Below the pieces are notes generated by a model. That model made no database searches and was not told the DNA's origin. It was given only the letters and a program-made list of their open reading frames with translations. Positions 25,701 through 31,622 of a DNA stretch of 39,419 bases are shown one piece after another; positions within the stretch are counted from its first letter, which is position 1, and every line of letters starts with the position of its first letter. This stretch comes from CAYYNP01 sp964472545. GTDB lineage: Bacteria; Planctomycetota; Planctomycetia; Pirellulales; Thermoguttaceae. The position numbers and the translations under genes are program-made. The stretch is taken from contig CAYYNP010000056.1 of NCBI GenBank assembly GCA_964472545.1, forward strand, positions 1-39,419, in the 5' to 3' direction.

Positions 25701-26437
25701 TCGACGAATCCCGCGTCGTCGTGAATCCAAGTCAGCGAATCCTCGCCGGCTTCCGGCACCCGATAGCCGACCGGGGCGCCGGCCGTCACCAGCGTGGTCC
25801 AAGTCGGGCCCGTATCGCCCACGCCGAAAGAGACGTCGGGAAGCTGATCGGGAAACTCGGGCGAATACTCGTGGGCAATCGTGCCGTCCGGCTTGACCAG
25901 CGCCAGGTATTCCCCGTCGCCGTCGAGCTTGAAGTTGGCGTGCTGCGCGCCCTGCGCCGTGTCGCCCGAAGCCGCCACCAGGAGATACTCGCCCGGGTCG
26001 AGCGCCCCGGCGGGCAATTCCCACTTGGCCAGATTGTCGGCCCGATCGGTCAGATGCCAACCCTGCAAGTCCACCGCCGAGGCCGACGGGTTGTAGATCT
26101 CGATCCAATCGGGGAAGTCGTTGCCGATGGCCTGAGTGCTGTTGTTGACCGCCATGAACTCGTTGATCAACAACGGCCCGACGTCCAACATCTGCCGCGG
26201 CTCGAGCGGCTCGAAGGCCAACCGCGCGCCACGGCCACGCTTGGCGGCCCGTTGCGCCCGCATCGCCGGTGTAAGCATTCGCCCAACCCGTTCGTAGTGC
26301 CCCGATTCATCGGGGCCGTGCAGCGGAATCTTGCGAAAGACCGCATGAATGCGGTCACTACGAACGGCTCTTGACGGGTTGGGTGATCGCGTACCCGCCG
26401 GTCGTAGTAAGCCCTCGCCGTTGTTGGAGTTGCGCAC
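19772..26437 (-). CDS. Giant exported LEPR-XLL / LTD / CotH-kinase-like / dockerin-like protein 2
   Basis: A 2221-aa homolog of the convergent giant protein. Order: N-terminal region with LEPRQML (residues 78-84); LTD (about 88-200); LTD-like unit; an extra domain at about 390-630 absent from its partner (TALVVSDQPPDG, ADLIVITRNTNSRYHG, ILLMNSFI), resembling a ThuA/glutamine-amidotransferase-like Rossmann fold; galactose-binding-like sandwich; chitobiase-like unit (about 860); CotH-kinase-like domain (970-1366) with NSDWDGHNW and YSWDAERIL; second chitobiase-like unit (1400); three LTDs (about 1466, 1646, 1810 onward); two dockerin-like repeats (2125-2190). The GTG at 26437 has AAGGAGAGG upstream, and its context (AGGTCTCGGTGCGC) matches the partner's start (AGGTCTAGGTGCGC). 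With this start, residues 18-52 are encoded by repeat element D1. An ATG at 26278 would exclude the element but has no comparable ribosome site. The TAA stop lies in element E1. Confidence 0.88.
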   Translation of the reverse strand: MRNSNNGEGLLRPAGTRSPNPSRAVRSDRIHAVFRKIPLHGPDESGHYERVGRMLTPAMRAQRAAKRGRGARLAFEPLEPRQMLDVGPLLINEFMAVNNSTQAIGNDFPDWIEIYNPSASAVDLQGWHLTDRADNLAKWELPAGALDPGEYLLVAASGDTAQGAQHANFKLDGDGEYLALVKPDGTIAHEYSPEFPDQLPDVSFGVGDTGPTWTTLVTAGAPVGYRVPEAGEDSLTWIHDDAGFVDAITSGTAGMVISEVGVGDTDWIEIQNVARGQLATAGWFVAVNDASAGDVNAVNPTVWNLPSSVESRQVLYRSDDAADHYFGAEVDWDTDRGWAMIVDDTGNVADFLVWGYGPSEIAALSVSVGGFANLTAGEQWIGAAAPSSAADKRTALVVSDQPPDGRDAPLLAQLDALGFTVDTSGMSAAFRDVYEPFDNGANEAALESADLIVITRNTNSRYHGETRQQWNELGTPILLMNSFIARGGDSDKWGWTTGDALTAASAETTMQIVAGMEDHSLLTSLSDPVQLFDFSPLLQSPKPIFVPEPGTIRAETALLGTFDGSPYLVDVPAGLDLDDGGATHFGTSGERRVLLPDGGYDSGSYRFDSFRTPQFDTLFENIVRELAEIRSEPATVIERTGHYDVNLAGDFDWTYEASKGTENPYVAVPFGDATPNLTGLGFSQGQPALDALIHTDVAAAMQGVNASVWSRIEFAVEDMSGFDELLLRMKYDDGFVAYLNGIEIARRNAPDVLEATSAATDSRTDRQAAAYEDIDVTDHMLFALRPGSNVLAIHGLNAAADDGDLLLVPELIGISNLSDPQYMTAPTPGRQNVQGTLGWVEDTRFSVDRGLFTEAITVEITTDTKDAEIRYTLDGGVPTETRGIVYTGPIAVDTTTMLRALAHRPGYTSTNVDTQTYIFPEKVAQQTRPVGYPSSWSGAPAADYDVDPEVVNDPDYRDEFLEGLASIPSLSVVTPMENLFSSSGLYLNPGSKSLEKAVSAEWIYPDGSEGFQVDCGMKMQGGASRNTGKSPKHSMSLRFRNLYGEGRLDFPLFGDSADDRFNSLQLRAMYNNSWIHWDSGQRRRGSMIRDQWARDSLLEMGQEDAGAGTYAHLYLNGIYWGVYNVHERQEASHYAQYNGGDDEKLDALNSGNQIDGLPGSRSWSDLHNLVSSATGGGITLNEYEQIQQKLDVVNLADYMIVNHYGANSDWDGHNWRAAGGGPDDAPWKIYSWDAERILESVGANRTGVNNSNRPSALFNRLRGSEEFRLLVADRLHKHFFYDGAMTPATTAERWMRRADELDLAIIGESARWGDYRRDVHSSSNGPYEFYTKNDHWLPEQRRLIDTYFPSRTANVLQQYRNMSLYPSTAAPVYQVDAATQHGGEVGDGEVLSVTAASGTIYYTTDGSDPRLPGGAVAPEAIAVASGTTVPLGKSAVVKARAKNGSQWSALSDAQFFLGQPATAANLAISEIHYHPHDPQGAEGGNEDVDAEAFEFIELLNLSDERIDLTGVRFSGGVRFDFAEAGAVELGPQQTVVVASDLDAFESRYGDTVNVAGTYDGQLDNSGERLAMLSDRTGATIVDFRFNDGGGWPGRADGKGASLELVDPAGVPTAPAEDRLVFLQDDDNWQSSVGYGGTPGSGPAAAAGVVINEVLSHSEAPAVDAIELHNVTEQPIDLAGWFLSDEWGWASSDQNGDYKRYRIPAGVQIGPGEYLTLYEGHYEGGVLAFAENEFGGVGENGFALSSAHGDDVWLMEADAAGNLTRFADHVSFPPAAVGETFGRWPDATGRMAPMAEPTLDGPNTGPRIGSVVISEIMYHPPEGGNEFVELYNRTAEAVPLFDPTFPSHTWDFDGLRYRFPGTAQIPAFGAALVVSIEPAVFRGRYGVPAGVPIFGPYPGALDNSGETLRLLRPDEPVPGQSEFVPYLLVDKVDYGRDGDWPTQPDGGGESLQRSAADAWGDDPASWQHGPPTPGVVPWAPQAAVAGAYVFYNNSSFDGNNSEASAADDAAIATDKSPLGPRGVATKANYTNYSLGINGIMVDVAGATAAIGPDNFLFRTGTSNDPDAWADASPPADVAVRSGEGVDGSDRVTITWADYAIKSKWLEVTVVAAGLGLPADEVFYFGNAVAEAGNSSGNAQVTTTDLLLARNNPRNFLTPATVDFAFDYNRDQRVNSTDVLLARNNQTNFLTALRLIDLSAGAAAPASTPAATAVDLLFTAYWP
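26281..26385. repeat. REP/BIME-like double-hairpin element, family D, inside the 5' end of a coding frame
   Basis: Outer arms are CCCAACCCGTTCGTAGTG (26282-26299) and CACTACGAACGG (26356-26367), continued by ACGGGTTGGG (26374-26383). Inner hairpins are GCCCCGAT/ATCGGGGC (26299-26316) and GACCGCAT/ATGCGGTC (26339-26356), both with 2-base loops. Each arm reads GTAGTG just before its hairpin. About 105 bp, a multiple of three, within the N-terminal coding region of giant protein 2. Confidence 0.85.
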
Positions 26438-26499
26438 CGAGACCTCTCCTTAGAGTTTCTGCGAATCCGCCTCTGCGCAAGATCCCTGCGCATACCCCC

Positions 26500-26527
26500 A
26501 TTATCGCTAGAATCGCCAAAACTGCAA
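26500..26527 (-). promoter_or_regulatory. Candidate promoter of the second giant CotH/LTD gene
   Basis: On the minus strand TTGCAG (26527-26522), 16 bases, GATAAT (26505-26500), about 60 bases before the GTG start. Box sequences and spacing match the promoter candidate of giant gene 1 (TTGCAT, 16, CATAAT). The repeat element A2 abuts it upstream. Confidence 0.45.
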
Positions 26528-26528
26528 T

Positions 26529-26598
26529 GAGATAGTAGGCATCTGAGATAGTAGGCATCTCGCTCCGCGAGATAGCCAACCGTCTCGCGGAGCGAGAC
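26529..26598. repeat. REP/BIME-like double-hairpin element, family A (copy A2), with a duplicated end
   Basis: Two hairpins: ATCTCGC/GCGAGAT (26557-26573, loop TCC) and GTCTCGC/GCGAGAC (26582-26598, loop GGA). The left arm reads GTAG-GC-hairpin. Its outer 16 bases, GAGATAGTAGGCATCT, occur twice in tandem (26529-26544, 26545-26560). It lies 18 bases after the mutS stop codon and just upstream of the giant gene 2 promoter, so it may be the mutS terminator. Confidence 0.8.
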
Positions 26599-26615
26599 GA
26601 CCACGTTGCCTTCGA

Positions 26616-29216
26616 CTACTTCGCCTGCTCCGCCGCCAGCGTCCGCTGCCACTGCTCGATCAACCGCAGCGCCGCGATCGGCGTGGTCTCCTCCAGGTTG
26701 ACCTTTCGCAGGTCGTCCAGCAGCGGATGGTCGGCCGGGCCGAAGAACGTGAGTTGGATCTCGCCGCTGCGGCGGGTTTGGCCGCCGCGGGCGATCTTGG
26801 CGCGGCCGGCCGCGTCGTGGTGCTCGTCTTCGAGTTGGTAGAGGATCTCCTTGCTGCGATCGATCACGTCGCGCGGCACGCCCGCCAGGCGGGCCACGTG
26901 GATGCCGTAGCTCTTGTCGGCCGCGCCGTCGACGATCTTGTGCAGAAAGACCACTTCGTCTTGCCACTCACGGACCGCCACGTTGAGGTTCTTCACCTGA
27001 TCGAGCGATTGTTCCAGATCGGTCAACTCGTGGTAGTGCGTAGCGAACAGCGTACGGCAGCCGGTCCTCTCGTGCAGATATTCGACTACCGACCAAGCCA
27101 GCGAGATGCCGTCGTACGTGCTCGTACCGCGGCCGATCTCGTCGAGGATCACCAGGCTGCGGCGGGTGGCCGTGTTGAGAATCCGGGCCGTCTCGGTCAT
27201 TTCGACCATGAACGTACTCTGCCCGCGGGTCAACTCGTCGCTGGCACCCACCCGGGCGAAGATCCGGTCGGCCAGTCCGATCGTGGCCTCCCTGGCCGGC
27301 ACGAAGCTGCCGATCTGGGCCATCAACGTCAGCAGGGCGACCTGCCGGATATACGTACTCTTGCCGGCCATGTTCGGACCGGTGATCAACAGAATGGTGC
27401 CCGACTCGCCGCCGGCCGTGGTGTCGTTGGGCACAAACGTCCCTTCCGGCTCGATGATGTCCAACACCGGATGCCGCCCGTCGACGATCTGCAACTCGGG
27501 CTCTTCGGCCATTTTCGGCCGGCAGTAGTTTCGCTCGCGGGCCAGCTCGGCCAAGGCGGCCAGCGCGTCGATCTGGGCCAGCACGGCGGCGGTCGCTTGC
27601 ATGCGGCGGCGGGAAGCAGCCACCGCCTCGCGGAGTTCGAGAAACAACTCGTACTCCAGGTCCTTGGCCTTCTCGTCGGCCGTGAGCACCTTTTCTTCGT
27701 ATTCTTTAAGTTCCGGCGTGATGTAGCGTTCGGCGTTCTTGAGCGTTTGCTTGCGGATGTAGTCGTCGGGCACCCGGTCGCGATGGGTGTTGGTGATCTC
27801 GATGTAGTAGCCGAAGACCTTGTTGAAGCCAACCTTCATCGGCACGCCGGAGCGTTGCGTCTCGCGGGCCTGATACTCGGCGATCCACTGCTTGCCGCCG
27901 CGGGCCAAGCCGCGGAGTTCGTCGAGCCGGGCATTGAAGCCCTCGCGGATGAAGCCGCCGTCGCGCGAGGCCAACGGGCAGTCGTCGGCCAAGGCGGCGT
28001 CGAGCTTGCCGCGCAGATCGACGCACAGATCGATCTCGGCCTCCAGTTCGTTCAACAGGCGGCTGCGGCGGGCGGTCAGCTTGGCCTTCAGCCCCGGCAG
28101 GCAACGCAACGTGCGTCCGAGGAAGCTTAAATCCCGCGGGCTGGCCCGGCCGGTGCTCACCCGGGCCAATAGCCGCTCGACGTCGTAGACCCGCCGCAAG
28201 GCCTCGCGCAACTCGGCGGCAAGTTGCCCTTCGCCGACGAGTTCCTCCACGGCGTCGTGCCGGCGGCGGATCGGCTCCAACTCGACCAGCGGATTGGCCA
28301 CCCAATCGGCCATCATCCGCGAGCCCATCGCCGTGACCGAACGATCCAACACGGCCAGCAGTGAACCTTCGCGGCGGCCCTCGCGAATGGTCCGCGTGAT
28401 CTCCAGGCTGCGACGGCTGGCCTCGTCGATTTCCAGCGTACCGGCCGTGCGATACGGCACCAGCGAGTCGACGTGTTCGAGCGAACTCTTCTGCGTTTCG
28501 CTCAGATAGTCGAGGATCGCCCCGGCCGCGCGAATCGCCTGGAGGTCGTCCGGCCGCTGGCCGAATCCAAAACCCTCGAGTCCGGCCGTGCCGAAGTGCT
28601 TTGCCAGCGCGTCGCGGCCGGTCTCGTAGGCCAACGCCCAGGCCGGACGCCGGGTGATCATCATCTGCTCGTCGAACGCGGCCGGCAGCGGCTCGGCGTC
28701 TTCGCTCACCAGACACTCCGCCGGGGCAATCCGCGCCAGGTGATCGGCCACGCCCTTGGCCAGCAGGCCGGCTGCGACGAACCGGCCGGTCGAAAGCTCC
28801 ACCCACGCCACGCCGGCCGGGTCGCCCGGGGCGATCGCGGCCAGGTAGTTGCTCTGGCGTGGATCGAGCAGCGCTTCGTCGGTAACGGTGCCGGGAGTCA
28901 CGATCCGCGTCACCTCACGGCGGACCAGCCCTTTGGCTTGCTTGGCGTCTTCGACCTGATCGCAAACCGCCACCCGCATGCCGGCGGCGATCAGCTTGCC
29001 CAGGTAGCTCTCCAACTGGTGATGCGGAAAGCCGGCCATGGGCCTCGCGTTCTCGCCCTTGTCGCGGCTGGTCAATGCCAGATTGAGCGTTCGGGCGGCC
29101 GTCTTGGCGTCGTCGTCGAACAGCTCGTAGAAATCACCCATGCGGAAAAGCAACAGGGCGTCGGGGCACGCCTGCTTCGCTTCCCGGTACTGTTTCATCA
29201 TCGGAGTGGTGGCCAT
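26616..29216 (-). CDS. mutS: DNA mismatch repair protein MutS
   Basis: An 866-aa full-length MutS, the mismatch-recognition ATPase that recruits MutL. The mismatch-reading Phe-X-Glu motif is F29-Y30-E31 in MGDFYELFDDDA. The connector, lever and clamp regions follow, including the long helical part with FNKVFGYYIEITNTH. The ABC-type ATPase has Walker A GPNMAGKSTY (about residue 610), Walker B LVILDEIGRGTSTYDG (about 683-699) and ATHYHELTDLE. The C-terminus ends in IEQWQRTLAAEQAK. The length is normal and no frameshift is seen. The start at 29216 gives the usual MMKQYREAK N-terminus; no strong ribosome site is visible. Possible promoter: TTGAGC (29252-29247), 18 bases, TAGCAT (29228-29223), which would give a very short leader. 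It is divergent from the nucleotidyltransferase pair and mutL is not in the window. Confidence 0.97.
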   Translation of the reverse strand: MATTPMMKQYREAKQACPDALLLFRMGDFYELFDDDAKTAARTLNLALTSRDKGENARPMAGFPHHQLESYLGKLIAAGMRVAVCDQVEDAKQAKGLVRREVTRIVTPGTVTDEALLDPRQSNYLAAIAPGDPAGVAWVELSTGRFVAAGLLAKGVADHLARIAPAECLVSEDAEPLPAAFDEQMMITRRPAWALAYETGRDALAKHFGTAGLEGFGFGQRPDDLQAIRAAGAILDYLSETQKSSLEHVDSLVPYRTAGTLEIDEASRRSLEITRTIREGRREGSLLAVLDRSVTAMGSRMMADWVANPLVELEPIRRRHDAVEELVGEGQLAAELREALRRVYDVERLLARVSTGRASPRDLSFLGRTLRCLPGLKAKLTARRSRLLNELEAEIDLCVDLRGKLDAALADDCPLASRDGGFIREGFNARLDELRGLARGGKQWIAEYQARETQRSGVPMKVGFNKVFGYYIEITNTHRDRVPDDYIRKQTLKNAERYITPELKEYEEKVLTADEKAKDLEYELFLELREAVAASRRRMQATAAVLAQIDALAALAELARERNYCRPKMAEEPELQIVDGRHPVLDIIEPEGTFVPNDTTAGGESGTILLITGPNMAGKSTYIRQVALLTLMAQIGSFVPAREATIGLADRIFARVGASDELTRGQSTFMVEMTETARILNTATRRSLVILDEIGRGTSTYDGISLAWSVVEYLHERTGCRTLFATHYHELTDLEQSLDQVKNLNVAVREWQDEVVFLHKIVDGAADKSYGIHVARLAGVPRDVIDRSKEILYQLEDEHHDAAGRAKIARGGQTRRSGEIQLTFFGPADHPLLDDLRKVNLEETTPIAALRLIEQWQRTLAAEQAK

Positions 29217-29260
29217 GGCCCAATGCTAGCAGATGGCCTCACGGTGGCTCAAGGGGGACG

Positions 29261-29289
29261 TTGACAGGACGGCACCTGACGGCTAGTAT
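29261..29289 (+). promoter_or_regulatory. Strong sigma70-type promoter candidate of the nucleotidyltransferase pair
   Basis: A consensus TTGACA (29261-29266), 17 bases, TAGTAT (29284-29289). The expected transcript start is near 29296. The roughly 155-base leader to the ATG at 29451 contains repeat element B1, which could fold into two hairpins in the RNA. Confidence 0.55.
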
Positions 29290-29361
29290 CGTCGGTAGGT
29301 GACGAAGCAGAAGCAGGGGGTGGTTGGAGAGAAGTCAAAGGGTGGCCGGGGCAAAGTCAAG

Positions 29362-29433
29362 GGTGGCTGGGGCAAAGCGCAGCGGTGCCCCAGTGATGCC
29401 GTTGCGGGGCTCCGCTGCACTTGGCCCCCGGCC
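29362..29433. repeat. REP/BIME-like double-hairpin element, family B (copy B1)
   Basis: The left arm at 29362-29393 contains the hairpin CTGGGGCA/TGCCCCAG with an 11-base loop. The degenerate inverted arm is at 29405-29433 (CGGGGCTCCGCTG...GGCCCCCGG). A partial direct copy, GGTGGCCGGGGCAAAG, precedes it at 29341. The best other copy, inverted, is 36391-36422. It lies in the leader of the nucleotidyltransferase pair. Confidence 0.7.
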
Positions 29434-29450
29434 GCGCCGAAGAACGCACC

Positions 29451-29684
29451 ATGACCGAGCCAACAAAAGAACTCATCGACGAGATTTTCCGCTCGCGGGT
29501 CCGTGCCGCCCGGGCAATGCCGCCGGAAGAAAAGCTGCTGGCCGGAGCCCGGCTGTTCGACCGCTCGTGCCGGATCATGTGCGACGGCATCCGCGACGAA
29601 TACCCCGACGCCGACGAGCGGCGTGTGCAGGAGATCCTGCGCGAGCGTTTGGCTCTGGCGCGGCGATTGGAGCAGTCGCAGTGA
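29451..29684 (+). CDS. Small protein partnered with a nucleotidyltransferase (antitoxin-like position)
   Basis: A 77-aa soluble, charged, mostly helical protein: MTEPTKELIDEIFRSRV, then RAMPPEEKLLAG, RLFDRSCRIMCDGIRDEY, and a final basic/acidic helix ending in RLALARRLEQSQ. I recognise this as a small family seen directly upstream of nucleotidyltransferase-like genes in planctomycetes and some cyanobacteria, but it has no named function that I know. The ATG at 29451 is the first that starts the conserved part; an in-frame start at 29421 lies in the repeat-derived leader. Its TGA overlaps the next gene's GTG by four bases, indicating translational coupling. Confidence 0.75.
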   Translation: MTEPTKELIDEIFRSRVRAARAMPPEEKLLAGARLFDRSCRIMCDGIRDEYPDADERRVQEILRERLALARRLEQSQ

Positions 29685-30241
29685 CCGGCGAAGAAGCGGC
29701 AGCCACGGTGGTCGACGCGCTGAATACCGTACAGATTCCCTACATGCTCGTAGGGTCGTTTTCCAGCAACTTCTACGGTATTCCCCGGGCCACGCAGGAT
29801 GCGGACTTTGTGGTTCAATGCGAGCAGGGCTTTGTCGCGACGGTAGCCGCGCATCTGGCGCCGGTTTTTCGTTTCGACCCGCAAATGGCCTTTGAGACTG
29901 TCACGGCAACGACGCGATACGTGGCCCGGCTGGTCGACGGGGCGTTCGACGTGGATTTCTTTCTTCTCAGTGAGGATCCTCACGATATCGAGCGTTTCGC
30001 GCGCCGGCGCACGGTGACGATGCTAGGGCGACGAGTATTCTTGCCGACGGCCGAAGACGTAATCATTACCAAGTTGCGATGGTCGGATCAGAGCGCACGA
30101 GCCAAGGACGTCAATGACGTGCGTGGGGTAATCGCCGTTCAAGGCGATCGCGTCCAGTGGGATTACGTTCGGGCTTGGTGCGACCGCCATGGAACGCGCG
30201 ATGCGTTGGACGAGATTCGCCGCGCGCTTCCGCCGGCGTAG
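29681..30241 (+). CDS. Nucleotidyltransferase-fold protein (AbiEii/MNT-like, DUF6036-like)
   Basis: A 186-aa protein of the polymerase-beta-like nucleotidyltransferase superfamily. The core motif is LVGSFSSNFYGIPRATQDADFVV (about residues 22-44, split by the hGSxxS and TxDxD elements). A third acidic strand AFDVDFF follows near 90 and the helical part PTAEDVIITKLRW near 123, the pattern seen in AbiEii/MNT-type and DUF6036-like proteins. Such enzymes attach NMP to tRNA or protein, and several act as toxins or antitoxins. It starts at a GTG inside the previous gene's last codons (GTGA overlap). Which of the two would be toxic, or whether either is, is not evident. The frame is open far upstream (29324), but only this start is coupled. 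Confidence 0.8.
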   Translation: MTGEEAAATVVDALNTVQIPYMLVGSFSSNFYGIPRATQDADFVVQCEQGFVATVAAHLAPVFRFDPQMAFETVTATTRYVARLVDGAFDVDFFLLSEDPHDIERFARRRTVTMLGRRVFLPTAEDVIITKLRWSDQSARAKDVNDVRGVIAVQGDRVQWDYVRAWCDRHGTRDALDEIRRALPPA

Positions 30242-30318
30242 GGTGGGATTTGAGGCGATCAGGCCGTAGAATACGACGGGGGACGGGGCTCGACGCGGGT
30301 ATGCACGAGGAGGAGATT

Positions 30319-31533
30319 ATGACGCCTTGCCAATATACGCGGCGCGACGCCCTTCGCCACGGCCTGCACTCCGCCGGCATGCTCGCTGGCGGCAGCCTGG
30401 CATCGACGTTTGCGGCAGAACCGCAATCGCCGCCGAACCTGCCCGACCGCTCGAAGGACGCCCCCACGGCCCCGGTGGCGATCCAACGCTGCGAGTCGTA
30501 CGAGCCGCAGTTGGTTCGCCGGCGGATCGACAAGGCGATCGACCTGATCGGCGGCATCGGCAAGCTGGTCGGCGGCAAGACGGTGGCCGTGAAGCTCAAC
30601 GTCACCGGCGGGCCGGGCGGAAAGCTCGGCGGACTGCCGGCATACCGCACGTATCACGTCCATCCGAACATGGTGGCCGCGCTCTGTGCCGCGCTCTGCG
30701 ACGCGGGAGCGAAGCGGATCGTGATCGTCGAGAGTCAGTTCTCCCGCAAGCCGCCCGAGGAGTTGCTGATCGCCGGCGACTGGGACGTGGCCGCGATCAA
30801 GTCGGCCGGCGGTCAGCGAGTGACGTTCGAGGACACGCGCAATCGCGGCCGCTGGCCCAAGTATAGCCGCTTGAAGGTCCCTTGGGGCGGCTTCGTCTTT
30901 CCGGCCTTCGATCTGAACCAGCGCTACGAGAAGACCGACGTGCTGATCTCGCTGGCGAAGATGAAAGACCACGCCAACGCCGGCGTGACGTTGGCGATCA
31001 AGAATCTCTTCGGCATCGCGCCGGCATCGCTCTACGGCGTGAAGCCGCCGAACGAGGAGTCGGCCAGCTATCGAGGGCCGGTTTTGCACACCGGCACGAC
31101 CGCCGTGCCCGCCGGAGTGCCCGCCGAACTCGATCCCGACTCGCCCCGCGATTGGCATACGCGTGTGCCGCGGGTGACGGCCGATTTGTGCGGCGCCCGG
31201 CCCGTCGATCTGGCGTTGATCGACGGCGTGGAAACCAATCGCGGCGGCGAGGGTTTTTGGATCCCCGGCGCCGAGCCGATCGCACCAAAGCTACTGACCC
31301 TCGGCCGCAACGCCGTCTGCACGGACGCGATCAGTTCCGTGCTGATGGGCTACGACCCGACGGCTGGGCACTACAAGTTCCCGTTCCAAGGCGAGAACCA
31401 CCTGCAGTTGTTGGCGTCGGTCGGCGTGGGCACCAACGACCCCGAACGGATCGAAACGGCCGGCCTGCCGCTCGACGAGGCCGTGCACCCGTTCAATCCC
31501 CGCAAAGTTCCGGTGCCGTTGCCGAGGACGTAA
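30319..31533 (+). CDS. Tat-exported DUF362 domain protein
   Basis: A 404-aa protein with a twin-arginine signal (TRRDALRHGLHSAGMLAGG), so it is probably exported folded. The mature part is a DUF362 domain: VAVKLNVTGG near residue 95, the HPNMVAALCAALCDAGAKRIVIVES strand-helix, LISLAKMKDHANAGVTLAIKNLFG (about 213-237), and LALIDGVETNRGGEGFW near 298. DUF362 proteins often carry ferredoxin-type 4Fe-4S clusters; no CxxCxxC cluster motif is present here, so this is the cluster-less type found in planctomycetes. The biochemical role is unknown. The ATG at 30319 follows GAGGAGGAGATT; an upstream in-frame ATG at 30301 would place the ribosome site inside the coding region. Confidence 0.85.
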   Translation: MTPCQYTRRDALRHGLHSAGMLAGGSLASTFAAEPQSPPNLPDRSKDAPTAPVAIQRCESYEPQLVRRRIDKAIDLIGGIGKLVGGKTVAVKLNVTGGPGGKLGGLPAYRTYHVHPNMVAALCAALCDAGAKRIVIVESQFSRKPPEELLIAGDWDVAAIKSAGGQRVTFEDTRNRGRWPKYSRLKVPWGGFVFPAFDLNQRYEKTDVLISLAKMKDHANAGVTLAIKNLFGIAPASLYGVKPPNEESASYRGPVLHTGTTAVPAGVPAELDPDSPRDWHTRVPRVTADLCGARPVDLALIDGVETNRGGEGFWIPGAEPIAPKLLTLGRNAVCTDAISSVLMGYDPTAGHYKFPFQGENHLQLLASVGVGTNDPERIETAGLPLDEAVHPFNPRKVPVPLPRT

Positions 31534-31622
31534 CCGTCGGTCTGCAAAGGCGGTGTTAACAGGCGGCAAACGTCGGCGCGGTGCTTTCGACGGATCGCTT
31601 GGCACAGAATCGTGAGGGGTTC

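Noticed and set aside
26358..26579. A 73-codon minus-strand frame with a hydrophobic stretch (YYLIAVLAILAIMG)
   Set aside because: It runs through repeat A2, the promoter and the start of giant gene 2 in another frame; no ribosome site, so probably chance.
26727..28130. A 467-codon plus-strand frame opposite mutS
   Set aside because: Shadow of mutS, whose motifs are all intact.
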